Of a stretch of 64,000 bases of DNA, positions 8,276 to 17,572 are shown one piece after another. Every line of letters starts with the position of its first letter. Position 1 is the stretch's first letter. The stretch is from positions 136,489 through 200,488 of the forward strand of contig CAYZMM010000004.1 of assembly GCA_964479535.1 (NCBI GenBank). Direction: 5' to 3'. The notes under the pieces were generated by a model. The model was not told the DNA's origin. It searched no databases and saw only the letters and a list, made by a program, of their open reading frames with translations. Both the position numbers and the translations under genes were made by a program. The stretch is from S015-6 sp964479535 (GTDB lineage Bacteria; Desulfobacterota; DSWW01).

Positions 8276-9928
8276 TCATCCGTTTCCGTAGGCGGATGCG
8301 TCAAGGGACCGGTCCAGGCGTTCGAACGGAGCCTGTCCCGACCCGAGAACCACATGGTGAAATTCCTTCAGGGACAGGGGCGGAACGTAACGGCGGCGCA
8401 ATTCCAGGAAGCCTTGCTTGCCGAGCGTGTAGCACAGCTGATATCCCGGGGTCAACGTGATCCGCCTGACCTGCTTCTTCGCGTCGCTCGGGGCGTATCC
8501 GAGTGCCTCGAGCCTGGCGGCGCCCTGCTCGAGGGAGATGGACCCCGCGTGGAGCTCCAGGTCCAGCCTGCCGCGAACCGCTCTCCACAGCTCGCGTTTT
8601 ATCCGAATGAGGCGCTGCCTCGAATCCGGATCGTATCCAAGATCGTCGACCAGCTGCTCCGCATAGCACGCCCACCCCTCGTAGAACAGGGCCGACTCGA
8701 TCCTTCGCCGGATCGGATCGGGCTGGCGCAGCCGGACCCAGTCGAGCAGGTGATGTCCGGGATAGGTTTCGTGGGCCGAAAGGTAACGGTATTCCCGGTG
8801 CACCGACGCGATCCGTCTGCGTCCCGGATCCGAAGTCCCCTCGTCGCCGGAGACCTGAACGAAGAAGCAGCCCGGTTGCATGCGGTCTTCCAGAGACGGG
8901 GGGGCGCTGTAGGATGCGGTCGCGCGAATCGGCTGCAGGTAGGAGGGAGTGGGCGCGATCCGAACCGAGCCCTCCTCGGGCATGGGAAGGACCCCTTCCC
9001 TGCCGAAGAAGGCCTCGAGCCTTTTCACCTCGTCTCTGTAAAGGGAAACCGTGTCACGGTAGGCCTTCCGGGGCAGGCCCGTGTCCGCATAGATCCCCTC
9101 CCACCCCTTGTTCGGGTCGATCGTGCGTGCCAGTTGCTGCAGGGCGTGCTCTTTTTCCGAGGCCTCCTGCACCAGGATGTGCAGGGCTTCCTCGATGCTG
9201 CCCTTCCAACCGTATCCCGCCGAAAGGATTTCCTGAAACAGACCCGTGCCGGGCGTGAAACCGACCGGACCTTCAAGCTCCCGAAGAAACGCCTGGAAAC
9301 CCTCCACGGCCTCGAAGGCGGTCCGCTCAGCCCTTCCGAGCTCGTCTCCTGACAACCCCGGCTCCTTGGCCCGTTCGGCCGCGGCCCGCGAGAGGAAATC
9401 CCGGCAGGTGTCCGCCATCTCCAGGGCCGCCTCCCGGGCCGGCTGCGGAACCTCCTCGAGCTGGCCGGATCCCCACGCGAGGAGGCGGGGGATCGCACCG
9501 AGCCGTGCACGGTAGAGGGCGCTCCTCTCTTCCTCGCTTTCGCAGGGCCGGCTCAAGGCCTGATCGAGGCCGATGAAGGCGACCTTGAGGTACAAGCCGG
9601 GATCCCTCCTCCACAACCCGAGGGTCTCCCCGTGAACCAGGAAGGCATCCATGCTCTGAGCCAGGAGGCCCACGAGACAGGGATCCTCTTGCGGAGCGAA
9701 TTCCTGCAAGCCCGCTTTCCATGATTTGACCCGGGTGAAGGCCTCTTCCAGGAACGCCTGTTCCAGGCAATCCGTTTCGGTCGCGTGAAGCCGGGCCGAC
9801 TCGACACGCGGCAGGAAGTGAAACTCGTCGCTGAGACAGCAGACCGGCAGGAAACGGGCCAGGAAAGAGAAGTACTCCTCCGAAAGGCTAAGCAATCTTG
9901 CGGACGGCGTCGGCGCGGGCTTGTCCAT
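8276..9928 (-). CDS. DUF885-family metallopeptidase-like protein
   Basis: A 550-residue DUF885 protein. The family hallmark HETYPGHH lies at residues 386-393 and fits a zinc site of thermolysin-fold carboxypeptidase-like enzymes. The length matches the family (about 500-600). No signal peptide is evident, so a cytoplasmic location is likely. It is the first gene of a minus-strand run with the ATP-grasp-like and methyltransferase genes. The long form of the next frame would overlap it by ATGA. The true substrate is unknown. Confidence 0.85.
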   Translation of the reverse strand: MDKPAPTPSARLLSLSEEYFSFLARFLPVCCLSDEFHFLPRVESARLHATETDCLEQAFLEEAFTRVKSWKAGLQEFAPQEDPCLVGLLAQSMDAFLVHGETLGLWRRDPGLYLKVAFIGLDQALSRPCESEEERSALYRARLGAIPRLLAWGSGQLEEVPQPAREAALEMADTCRDFLSRAAAERAKEPGLSGDELGRAERTAFEAVEGFQAFLRELEGPVGFTPGTGLFQEILSAGYGWKGSIEEALHILVQEASEKEHALQQLARTIDPNKGWEGIYADTGLPRKAYRDTVSLYRDEVKRLEAFFGREGVLPMPEEGSVRIAPTPSYLQPIRATASYSAPPSLEDRMQPGCFFVQVSGDEGTSDPGRRRIASVHREYRYLSAHETYPGHHLLDWVRLRQPDPIRRRIESALFYEGWACYAEQLVDDLGYDPDSRQRLIRIKRELWRAVRGRLDLELHAGSISLEQGAARLEALGYAPSDAKKQVRRITLTPGYQLCYTLGKQGFLELRRRYVPPLSLKEFHHVVLGSGQAPFERLDRSLDASAYGNG

Positions 9929-10060
9929 GCCCAGAAAACCTAGTCGAGCGTTCCGGCAAATGCAAGCAGAGACAACGGCTTGACACGTTTTCTGGAATCA
10001 TCGGACACTTGTCGCCCATCTTAAACAGGAAATGCTCCACACCGAAAGGAGGAGGATCGG

Positions 10061-10546
10061 ATGAGCGCGAAACAGTGGGACAAGCCGCCGGAGATGCAGA
10101 TCGATCCGACCAAGAACTACAAGGCGGTGATCGAGACGAGCAAGGGAAATATCGAGCTCGAGCTCTACCCGCAGCAGGCACCGAAGACGGTCAACAACTT
10201 CGTCTTCCTGGCCCAGCAGGGATTCTACGACGGCGTGCCCTTTCACCGTGTGATCAGCGATTTCATGGTCCAGGGCGGCGACCCGACCGGATCGGGGCGG
10301 GGCGGCCCGGGCTACCGGTTCGAGGACGAGGTCAAGGACAACGCCCTGACCCACGAGGCGAAGGTGATCTCCATGGCGAACGCCGGCCCGAACACGAACG
10401 GCAGCCAGTTCTTCATCACCCATTCGCCGCAGCCCCATCTGAACGGCAAGCACACCGTCTTCGGAAAGGTCGTGGACGGCAGCGACGTGGTGGACGCCAT
10501 CCAGCAGGGCGACACCATGGTGAGCGTGACGGCCATAGAGATCTAG
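10061..10546 (+). CDS. cyclophilin-type peptidyl-prolyl isomerase
   Basis: A 161-residue cyclophilin that catalyses cis-trans isomerisation of X-Pro bonds. All core motifs are present: FHRVISDFMVQGGD with the catalytic Arg, GSQFFIT and NGKHTVFGKV. There is no signal peptide, so it is cytoplasmic. A strong AAAGGAGGAGGATCGG precedes the ATG. The TM2-domain gene starts 14 bases downstream and is probably co-transcribed, though a functional link is not obvious. Confidence 0.95.
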   Translation: MSAKQWDKPPEMQIDPTKNYKAVIETSKGNIELELYPQQAPKTVNNFVFLAQQGFYDGVPFHRVISDFMVQGGDPTGSGRGGPGYRFEDEVKDNALTHEAKVISMANAGPNTNGSQFFITHSPQPHLNGKHTVFGKVVDGSDVVDAIQQGDTMVSVTAIEI

Positions 10547-10560
10547 GCCAGGAGGGGTCC

Positions 10561-10959
10561 ATGGAGAGTTCAAACGATACGCACCTGAAGTCGATGGGCT
10601 ACATCCTCTGGCTTTTCGGTTTCACCGGCTCCCACCGCTTCTACTATGGAAAGCCGGTCACGGGAACGATCTGGTTCTTCACATTGGGCCTCCTTTTCGT
10701 GGGCTGGCTCATCGACCTCTTTCTGATCCCCTCCATGGACCGCAAGGCGGACCTCAGATTCCGATCGGGCCGCATCAACTACTCCGTTGCCTGGATCCTG
10801 CTCACCTTCCTGGGGTTGTTCGGGGTCCACCGATTCTACATGGGCAAGTGGATCACCGGCCTCATCTATCTGCTGACGGGCGGCCTCTTTTTCCTCGGCT
10901 ACCTGTGGGACTACTGGACCCTGAACGACCAGATCACGGAAATCAATGAATCCCGGTAG
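10561..10959 (+). CDS. tandem TM2-domain membrane protein
   Basis: A 132-residue membrane protein made of two TM2-like units. Each has a glycine-rich FxGxHRFYxGK motif (TGSHRFYYGK near 22-31, FGVHRFYMGK near 88-97) followed by a helix and an aspartate in WLIDLFLIP or YLWDYW. TM2 units are small helical hairpins of unknown exact role. AGGAGGGGTCC precedes the start codon. Two repeated units in one small protein are worth noting. Confidence 0.85.
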   Translation: MESSNDTHLKSMGYILWLFGFTGSHRFYYGKPVTGTIWFFTLGLLFVGWLIDLFLIPSMDRKADLRFRSGRINYSVAWILLTFLGLFGVHRFYMGKWITGLIYLLTGGLFFLGYLWDYWTLNDQITEINESR

Positions 10960-11026
10960 TCCCCGGCTCGCGCGAAACGGATCGGCCCGCACCGCGTAAG
11001 CGCGGCATCTTCGTGCACCCTCGTTG

Positions 11027-11079
11027 AAATTGGGGACAGCCACTCATTTCCTGGCGAAATGAGTGGCTGTCCCCAATTT
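11027..11079. repeat. REP/REPIN-like perfect hairpin
   Basis: A perfect 24-bp inverted repeat (11027-11050 and 11056-11079) with a 5-base loop and the core GGGGACAGCCAC. It is followed by two direct copies of AATTTACGGCG (11075-11085 and 11090-11100). A second hairpin with the same core is at 23491-23566, so this is a dispersed family. Such palindromes are typical substrates of REP-associated (IS200-like) transposases. It could also help terminate the cyclophilin/TM2 transcript. Confidence 0.7.
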
Positions 11080-11197
11080 ACGGCGCGCCAATTTACGGCG
11101 CTCTATAATCGTCGGCAGTTCGGTGGATGTCCCCGAGTCGTGCGGTGCCTGTCCTCGAACTCATAATCCGAAACGAACACTTTTCCCCAAAAAAGGC

Positions 11198-11226
11198 TTG
11201 ACATGTCACCTTTCGGTGACTATTAT
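11198..11226 (+). promoter_or_regulatory. promoter of the tetR gene at 11269
   Basis: TTGACA (11198-11203), a 17-base spacer and TATTAT (11221-11226). The spacer is almost filled by a 16-bp operator, so repressor binding would directly block RNA polymerase. Confidence 0.75.
11205..11220. promoter_or_regulatory. operator copy 1, GTCACC-N4-GGTGAC
   Basis: A perfect 16-bp palindrome with TTTC in the centre, between the -35 and -10 boxes of the tetR promoter. It is one of three identical-arm copies around this regulator. Confidence 0.75.
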
Positions 11227-11234
11227 GATTCTTG

Positions 11235-11250
11235 GTCACCCACTGGTGAC
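11235..11250. promoter_or_regulatory. operator copy 2, GTCACC-N4-GGTGAC
   Basis: Second copy, with CACT in the centre, 30 bases (about three helical turns) downstream of copy 1 and just before the ribosome-binding site. The phase would let two repressor dimers bind the same face. Confidence 0.72.
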
Positions 11251-11268
11251 ATTAGAGGAGAAACCGGC

Positions 11269-11892
11269 ATGAGGCGAAACAGGGAAGAAACCAAAGAAAG
11301 AATCGTCGAAGCGGTCGGAAGGCTCCTCGCCCGGGGGGGATTCCGTACCCTGGGTGTAAACGCTGTCGCCAGAGAGGCGGGCGTCGACAAGGTGCTGATC
11401 TATCGGTATTTCGGAGGCATGCCCGAGCTGCTGCGAGCCTTCGGTGAGTCGGGGGATTTCTGGCCCACCTTTGACGAGCTCACCGGAGGCGACCCGGATG
11501 GGCTTCGTAAGAGGCCGGTGCCTCAAGCGGCCGCCACGGTGCTTCACAACTTCGCCCGGGCGCTCAGGTCCCGGCCCCTGACACAGGAAATCCTGGCATG
11601 GGAAACGGTCGAACGGAATGAGCTCACGGAAGTGCTCGAGACGGTAAGGGAGGATGCGGCAATGCGCCTTCTCTCCGAGATTGCCCCTTCAACCGAAGGG
11701 GTTTCCGTGGACCTTGCCGCGATCACGGCCCTGCTCGGAGCGGCCATCATGTATCTCGTCGTTCGCGGCCGGCATGTAAGTCTGTTCAACTCGGTGGAAA
11801 TCGGCAGCAGCGAGGGGTGGCGACGGCTGCATGAAGCGATCACCACAATCTGTGAGACCAGCCTGAAACCGGATTCGCCCACAGAGCGATAG
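11269..11892 (+). CDS. TetR-family repressor
   Basis: A 207-residue TetR-family regulator with an N-terminal DNA-binding domain (about 1-50, ending in VDKVLIYRYFGGMPELL) and an unassigned C-terminal sensor domain. I chose the ATG at 11269, preceded by AGAGGAGAAACCGGC. The longer reading from 11203 would translate the operator itself. Two operator palindromes lie upstream and a third lies before the next gene. It probably represses itself and the nitroreductase-like gene that follows, like a redox or xenobiotic sensor. Confidence 0.88.
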   Translation: MRRNREETKERIVEAVGRLLARGGFRTLGVNAVAREAGVDKVLIYRYFGGMPELLRAFGESGDFWPTFDELTGGDPDGLRKRPVPQAAATVLHNFARALRSRPLTQEILAWETVERNELTEVLETVREDAAMRLLSEIAPSTEGVSVDLAAITALLGAAIMYLVVRGRHVSLFNSVEIGSSEGWRRLHEAITTICETSLKPDSPTER

Positions 11893-11916
11893 GAAGCAAC
11901 TTTTTTTGGCCACAAT

Positions 11917-11932
11917 GTCACCAAAAGGTGAC
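11917..11932. promoter_or_regulatory. operator copy 3, GTCACC-N4-GGTGAC
   Basis: Third copy, with AAAA in the centre, 20 bases before the start of the nitroreductase-like gene. It supports a shared regulon of the TetR gene and its downstream neighbour. Confidence 0.72.
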
Positions 11933-11951
11933 AAAAGGGGAGGAGAAGATC

Positions 11952-13130
11952 ATGCAGACGAACCGAAGAAACTTCCTCAGGATGCTCGGTGGGTGCGCCC
12001 TGGCGGCGGGTGCGGTTCCGTTTCTTCCCGACGCCGCAAGAGCCGCAGGTTCCGCCACTCGTTACGGACTGAGAACGCCGTCACCGGTGGCGGGAATCGA
12101 CCCGGAAATGAACCGCATGCTCCACTACGCCTCTCTGGCACCGAGCGGCCACAACAGCCAGCCCTGGTATGTGAGAATCATCGATCCTCGCAGGATGATC
12201 ATCGGCGCGGCCCCGGAGAGAAGGCTGCCCGCCGTGGACCCGGACAACCGCGAGATGATGCTCTCCCTGGGAGCCTTTGTGGAGAACTTCCACCTTGCCG
12301 CCGGCGACATGGGGTACGAGGCCCGGGCAAAGGTCAAGGCAGGAAACCCCTTCGAGGAGGAGATCCTCGAGGTGACCCTCCGGAAGGGGAAGCCGACCGG
12401 CTATCCTCTCGGGCGAATGAAGATGCGCAGGACCGTAAAACAAAGATTCGATTCCCGGGAACTCAGGAAGAAGGACGTCGAGGCCCTTTCCGAGCCCTTG
12501 GCAGGGCACCTGTTCTACTTCCCACCAGGATCCGAACATGCCCTGTGCATGCAAGAGGGGACGGTGGAGGCCTTCCGGGTGCAGGCCGCGCGGGACGAGG
12601 CCCAGCAGGAGCTGGTAAGGTGGCTCCGGCTGAGCCGGGAGGCGGAAGAAAGACACCGCGACGGGCTGACCACCGCAGGGATGGAGATCTCGGGCCTGAA
12701 GGGATGGTTCGTTCGAAACTTCACCAAGCCCGCAGACTTCATGAAGCAGAGCATGCGAAGGAGAGGCGTCGAGCAGACCGCCGAACTGGCGGGAGAAGGA
12801 GGCGGCTGGTTCGTGATCACGAGCACCGGGAGCTCGGTGTCCCACCTCATCGAGACCGGTCGCGCCTTCGAAAGGATGGCCCTGCTGGCCCGGGAGAGAG
12901 GGATCGCCCTTCATCCGATGACACAGATCCTGGAGGAAGAGGTCGGGCGCAGGGAGATCGCGGCCAACCACGATGCGGGCATGATTCCCCAGTTCGTTCT
13001 CCGCGCGGGCTATCTGGATCCGTATCCGGACCCGGTCAGCCCCCGCCGGCCCGTGAGCTGGTTCGTCAGAGACTGGCCTCCAGGCTGCGGACGCCCATCC
13101 GGATCGGGATCACGCAGACCGCCAGGCTGA
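11952..13130 (+). CDS. Tat-exported nitroreductase-like flavoprotein
   Basis: A 392-residue protein with a twin-arginine signal (NRRNFLRML, then a hydrophobic stretch ending near ARAAG), so it is likely exported folded with cofactor. The mature part resembles the nitroreductase/Acg-like group. LAPSGHNSQPW (about 61-71) is the flavin-phosphate-binding segment seen in these proteins. The start is set by GGGGAGGAGAAGATC before the ATG. Its last 65 bases overlap the convergent ABC permease gene, and the final residues (Pro/Gly/Arg-rich) look like recent extension. It is controlled with the upstream TetR gene, to judge from the shared operators. Confidence 0.7.
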   Translation: MQTNRRNFLRMLGGCALAAGAVPFLPDAARAAGSATRYGLRTPSPVAGIDPEMNRMLHYASLAPSGHNSQPWYVRIIDPRRMIIGAAPERRLPAVDPDNREMMLSLGAFVENFHLAAGDMGYEARAKVKAGNPFEEEILEVTLRKGKPTGYPLGRMKMRRTVKQRFDSRELRKKDVEALSEPLAGHLFYFPPGSEHALCMQEGTVEAFRVQAARDEAQQELVRWLRLSREAEERHRDGLTTAGMEISGLKGWFVRNFTKPADFMKQSMRRRGVEQTAELAGEGGGWFVITSTGSSVSHLIETGRAFERMALLARERGIALHPMTQILEEEVGRREIAANHDAGMIPQFVLRAGYLDPYPDPVSPRRPVSWFVRDWPPGCGRPSGSGSRRPPG

Positions 13131-14763
13131 GAAGGGCAACCAGCGCCAGGGCACCCACCACCAGAACCCAGCGGATCGGCTCTATCTCGATCCCTGCAAA
13201 GCGGGACATGAAGATGGCATTCACCGGCCACGCTTCCAGGAAGACAGCCAGGGCGACGAAGCCCATGGCCAGGATCATGTAGAGGATCGCTCCGTAGCCG
13301 GTGGCGACCTTCGCCACGTTCTCCACCAGGAACCGGGGATAGACCGCCCCGAGGCCGATACCGAGACCTACGATTCCGGCGGTGAGGAAGACCATGGTGA
13401 CAGCAGAAACGGCCATCATGAAGCCGGACACGTTCAGGAACCCGTTGGACAGGACGATCAGGATCTCGGAGAGCAGGAGCAGAGGCGCCAGATACATCCA
13501 GAACTTCGACCAGAGGAACTTCCGGATCGAGATCGGCGCGCTGCGGACGAGCCAGAAGGATCTTCCCTCGATGCTCACCGCCGGGAAGACGAACCGAATC
13601 GCAACGGCGGAGATCACGAACCCCGCCAGCCCCATGTTCAGAAAGGAAAGCAGATTCTGCAGGTAGACCGTGGACATGGGGATCTTCTTCAGATCCAGAA
13701 CCCTGAAGTTGTACAGATAGACCACGACCAAGGCCCCCAGGAGGAGAAGTTGTGTCCACTGGGTCGTGTCCCGCAGGAAGAGCCGGATGTCCTTCCTGAC
13801 AATGGAACGGGTCTGTGCCCCGAGCGGCCGGGTCACGAAATCGGACGCCCGATGCAGCCAGGAGGCGGCCGCGAGCGGGCCTCCCCCTCCTTCCTGGGAC
13901 CGCATCCAACCGTCCATGTAGATGCGTCCGCTCACCCACGTTCCGATGGTCACGGAAGCCATGGCCGTGCTCAGAAGCAGGAGGAAATGGAAGGTCGGTG
14001 CCCCGGAGCGGTCGAAAAGAAGCGGCACCAGAAACTCCGTGAGCCAATGGCTCGGGAGGTAGACCGAAGAGGGGGTCCGGATCACGGCGAGGAACTGAAC
14101 GAACCGGTCCAGCTCCGCCTCCTCGAAGAGCCTCTCCGGCTGGAGGAACCGGAACAGCAGATAGAGGCCGATGAGAACGAGGATGGAGAGCAGAACGAGG
14201 ATCTCCTTGGTCCGCCGCGCAGGAAAGAGGCGGACGAGGCCCATGGTGCAGATGATCCCCACGGCCGCGGCGATGACCAGGAGGGGAACGAACCCGAGAA
14301 GAACCGCTGCGTAGTACTCCCAGGAAGCGCTGTAGACCACTCCGTAAGCGCCGAACACGGGCAATCCGAACAGCACGATCATCCAGGAGGAGCTGATCAG
14401 GGTCTCCATGAACTTGGCCTGGTAGATGCGCTCCAGGGGAAGGGGCAGCGAGTGGAGAAGCACCAGCTCGTCGGACAGGTAGAAGGCGGACAGGGCCGTG
14501 ACGATGTTGCTGAAGACGAGCAGCGAGAAGAAGACGACCGTGATCATGGTGAGCAGCTTCACGGCCAGGATCACGCCGATCCCTTCCACGCCCTGGAAGT
14601 AGGACAGTACGCGGTAGAACAGGTAGAAGATGCCCACCCAGAAGAGAACGCCCAGGGTGAAGATCACGGCGTTCTTGATCGTCCCGGAGCCCCGGCTTCC
14701 CGTCTCTCTTTTCAAGAGGGACCGCCAGGATGGGTGCAGAAGGTGGAGAAAGGATTCTCTCAT
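13066..14763 (-). CDS. ABC exporter membrane subunit
   Basis: A 565-residue integral membrane protein with roughly twelve hydrophobic segments in two halves and no ATPase domain. It resembles large ABC-2-type exporter permeases encoded next to their ATPase. It overlaps the ATPase gene by 4 bases (ATGA), so translation is coupled. The exported substrate is unknown. The adjacent transglutaminase-like gene suggests a peptide or cell-surface link. Confidence 0.75.
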   Translation of the reverse strand: MRESFLHLLHPSWRSLLKRETGSRGSGTIKNAVIFTLGVLFWVGIFYLFYRVLSYFQGVEGIGVILAVKLLTMITVVFFSLLVFSNIVTALSAFYLSDELVLLHSLPLPLERIYQAKFMETLISSSWMIVLFGLPVFGAYGVVYSASWEYYAAVLLGFVPLLVIAAAVGIICTMGLVRLFPARRTKEILVLLSILVLIGLYLLFRFLQPERLFEEAELDRFVQFLAVIRTPSSVYLPSHWLTEFLVPLLFDRSGAPTFHFLLLLSTAMASVTIGTWVSGRIYMDGWMRSQEGGGGPLAAASWLHRASDFVTRPLGAQTRSIVRKDIRLFLRDTTQWTQLLLLGALVVVYLYNFRVLDLKKIPMSTVYLQNLLSFLNMGLAGFVISAVAIRFVFPAVSIEGRSFWLVRSAPISIRKFLWSKFWMYLAPLLLLSEILIVLSNGFLNVSGFMMAVSAVTMVFLTAGIVGLGIGLGAVYPRFLVENVAKVATGYGAILYMILAMGFVALAVFLEAWPVNAIFMSRFAGIEIEPIRWVLVVGALALVALLSLAVCVIPIRMGVRSLEASL

Positions 14764-15518
14764 GATCGCAGATACTCGACCACCCGGGTCATCTCCTCAC
14801 CGCCGGTGAGCTGGAGGAAGATCGACTCGAGCCGCTCCGCGCCGCCTCTGGCCTGCTGCTGCAGCTCTTCCCGGGTTCCCAGGGCAATCAGCGCCCCCTT
14901 GTGGATGATACCGATGCGGTCGCACACCTCCTCGGCAACACCGAGGGTGTGCGTGGACATGAAGACGGTCCTGTCCCTGGCGCAGTATTCCCGGAAGATC
15001 GACTTGACCAGCCGCGCCCCCTGCGGGTCGAGCCCCACCATCGGCTCGTCCACGATGACGACCTCCGGGTGGTGAAGAAAGGCGGCACCCATCACGAGCC
15101 GCTGCCGCATTCCGTGGGAATAGCCCTCGATCAGCTCCCTCCGAAAATCCTCGAGGCTGAAGAGCTCGAAGGCCTCATCCATCCTCTGCTCGAGCCGCCG
15201 GTCGTCGATCCGGTAAAGCCCCCCGATGAACCGAAGGAACTCTTCCCCGGTGAGCTTCTCGTACAGGAACGGACGGTCCGGAATGAAGCCCATCCGCGAC
15301 TTCGCACGAATCGGATCCGCCACGACATCGGTCCCGCCCACGAGGATGCTGCCTTCGGAAGGCTTCATCAGGCCGGCAATCATCTTGATCGTCGTGGTCT
15401 TCCCGGCGCCGTTCGGCCCGAGAAACCCGAAGACCTCGCCCCGGCGCACGTGCAGGGAAAGCCGATCGACCGCGACCAGCTCCCGGTATCGCTTGGTCAC
15501 CGCGCGCAGTTCGATCAT
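14760..15518 (-). CDS. ABC transporter ATP-binding protein
   Basis: A 252-residue ATPase with Walker A GPNGAGKTT (34-42), the signature region YSHGMRQRL, Walker B VVIVDEPMVGLD and the H-loop STHTLG. All catalytic residues are present. It is of the exporter (ABC-2) type and powers the membrane subunit encoded directly downstream. It overlaps both neighbours by 4 bases, making a tight three-gene operon. Confidence 0.93.
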   Translation of the reverse strand: MIELRAVTKRYRELVAVDRLSLHVRRGEVFGFLGPNGAGKTTTIKMIAGLMKPSEGSILVGGTDVVADPIRAKSRMGFIPDRPFLYEKLTGEEFLRFIGGLYRIDDRRLEQRMDEAFELFSLEDFRRELIEGYSHGMRQRLVMGAAFLHHPEVVIVDEPMVGLDPQGARLVKSIFREYCARDRTVFMSTHTLGVAEEVCDRIGIIHKGALIALGTREELQQQARGGAERLESIFLQLTGGEEMTRVVEYLRS

Positions 15519-17011
15519 CGGACCTCCAGGACGTCCATGGACAGCCGGCCGATCACCTGCGCCATCCGCATCTGCTCTTCGAGGCCCCCGTCGATGAACT
15601 TGACATGGGTCACATCCGCGGGGAACTGCCCCATCACGGGGTCGAGGCTGATCCAGTCACCCACCCACACCTCGTTCCAGGCGTGATAGAAGAAGCCTTC
15701 GCCCATGTAGACCAGTCCGACAACGATCCGGGCCGGGAGTCCCGCCGCACGGGCCAGCGCGGCCATGAGGGCCGCGTGCTCGTTGCAGTCTCCGGCCCCG
15801 GCCTCGAGCACCTCGAGGGCACTCGGCAGGCTCAAGGTCGGGCGTTTTTCCAGGTTCCGGTGGACCCAATTCATGAGGCGACGGGCCGCGGTCGCCGCGT
15901 CCCTCTCCTGCCCGACGATCTCGAGGGCCAGTCCCTTGATCCTCTCGTCGTCGCGCTGGAGGAAGGCGGTCTCTTCGAGGAATTCCGCCAGAGCCTCGTC
16001 CCGGACCGGGATCAGGGTCTCGGGCAGCGAGGCCATCTCCTCTTTCACGATCTCCAACGTGGCGCCATGCAGGGTCTGTCGTCCGGCATCCATCTCGAAA
16101 CCGGCCGGATCGATCCCCTGGAGCCGGACGCGGAGAGTCTGAAGGCTCTCCGGGGCGTGCAACCGCCCACCCACCGAAACCATGGTGGAGGTGGTGATGT
16201 CCAGTGCGTCTTCGTCCCTCTTCATTCCCTTGCGGGCGCGGTCGGCATCTTCCCGCACCACGCTGAGCCCCATGGGCCCGATCCCCTTGAGAACCCGCCC
16301 CTCGCGGTCGTACCAGAAGGTTGCCTCCAGGCCGGCATAGGTCACCTGGATCCGGAAGGCCTTCCGGCTTCCGCCGTTGAATCGGATTTCCTCCTCCTCT
16401 TCAATCGTGAGCACCGCATCCGCTTCGCTCAGGGTCGAAGGAAGAACCACCGGGATTCGAAACGACTTGCCTGTCTCGAGGCCGTGGCTCGCCAGAAAGG
16501 GCCTCAGGTTGAGAAAGAGATAGGGCGGCCGGCGAAGGCGCAGGACCTTCTCCCGGGTCCTGCCCGCCGATTCGATCGTCAGGTGCACGGTGCGCCCTTC
16601 CACTTCGCCCAGCACCTCCATGGACACCAGGTCGGAGCGCATCTGAAACAGGAACGAAGTGGGCGCAAAGGCCCGGTCGGTCTTGCAGGTCGTGGACACC
16701 CACACCTTCTGGGGGCTGTCCATCATCTTGAGATGAGTCAGCGACTCCTCCCGGACCCGGTACCCACCGTTCTCCGGCCGGCAGGAGTGATGGATCCACC
16801 CGACCTTGCTCCCCTGGTAGTAGACCCCCATCCACGCTTCTTCCGCCACGAGCGGCTTACCCGCACCCCGGCTCAGAGCTCCGTCCACGTCTATGTAGGG
16901 AGTGCCTTGCGAGGAGAAGTGCTCGCGGTGGAGCATCAGACCGAGCATGACCAGCCAGAAACCGACCGTTGCCCCTGCAAGGATTCGTCTCAACAGGTTT
17001 CCCTTCTCCAC
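15515..17011 (-). CDS. transglutaminase-like protein with N-terminal anchor
   Basis: A 498-residue protein with an N-terminal membrane helix (about 8-28), a long beta-rich middle and a C-terminal transglutaminase-like/cysteine protease core. The triad is visible as Cys in GDCNEHA, His in FFYHAWNEVW and Asp in SLDPVMG. The starting codon is GTG. It is first in the operon with the ABC exporter. Such pairs may process or crosslink an exported peptide at the cell surface (inference). Confidence 0.85.
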   Translation of the reverse strand: MEKGNLLRRILAGATVGFWLVMLGLMLHREHFSSQGTPYIDVDGALSRGAGKPLVAEEAWMGVYYQGSKVGWIHHSCRPENGGYRVREESLTHLKMMDSPQKVWVSTTCKTDRAFAPTSFLFQMRSDLVSMEVLGEVEGRTVHLTIESAGRTREKVLRLRRPPYLFLNLRPFLASHGLETGKSFRIPVVLPSTLSEADAVLTIEEEEEIRFNGGSRKAFRIQVTYAGLEATFWYDREGRVLKGIGPMGLSVVREDADRARKGMKRDEDALDITTSTMVSVGGRLHAPESLQTLRVRLQGIDPAGFEMDAGRQTLHGATLEIVKEEMASLPETLIPVRDEALAEFLEETAFLQRDDERIKGLALEIVGQERDAATAARRLMNWVHRNLEKRPTLSLPSALEVLEAGAGDCNEHAALMAALARAAGLPARIVVGLVYMGEGFFYHAWNEVWVGDWISLDPVMGQFPADVTHVKFIDGGLEEQMRMAQVIGRLSMDVLEVR

Positions 17012-17572
17012 CCGATCAGCACCTCTCGGTTCGATCCGCTTCTTAGATGCATGGAGCCACCAACATCTTCAAGCTTTTTCGTCCTTCCCTGCAATTTCCT
17101 TGAATTGCAACGATTTTGGGCCGACTCCACCCCACTCGAACAGTAGACGCTCTCCGGATCCGAGGGTTCTGGAGGGCCCGGGCCGCCTCGGAGAAATCCT
17201 CCGTGAAAGCGTGTCCGGGATCGAACTGAGCGAGTTGTCGCAGAATCGTGAGAGCAGGCCCCGAGGATACGATCCCGACCAAAATAATCATTGACAATGG
17301 AGACCGAACAGTGATATCAGAATTCCATGTTTCCTGGTAGAATTTCTTCATAAGATCGCGGCGGATTCCTGTACGCTTTCGCCCAACCTTGTTGGAAATC
17401 TTATGTTTTCCCCCTCACCGCTTGTTCGCTTAGAGCCGACCTCAGCAAGATGTAGATGTAACAGAAAGAGGCGCCCTCCGTAACCCCACCAGAGACCTCC
17501 TGTTTCCTACGAGGGAAAAGAATAGGGCCGGACGTATGGCTGTTTTCCAACCCGAGCAGAAGGAGGAACGAA
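17012..17572. other. 561-bp divergent intergenic region
   Basis: No convincing gene is seen. It separates the divergent transglutaminase and PKD genes. It holds the palindrome GCAATT-N6-AATTGC (17092-17109) near the minus-strand operon start. On the plus strand there is a weak promoter-like pair, TTGACA at 17291-17296 with ATATCA 17 bases later, about 250 bases before the PKD gene. The stretch is less GC-rich than its surroundings. Confidence 0.4.

Noticed and set aside
10570..11043. Short frames starting MAVPN (also at 11063 and 23551)
   Set aside because: All three begin inside the GGGGACAGCCAC hairpins (ATGGCTGTCCCCAAT or a one-base variant). They are translations of the repeat, not genes.
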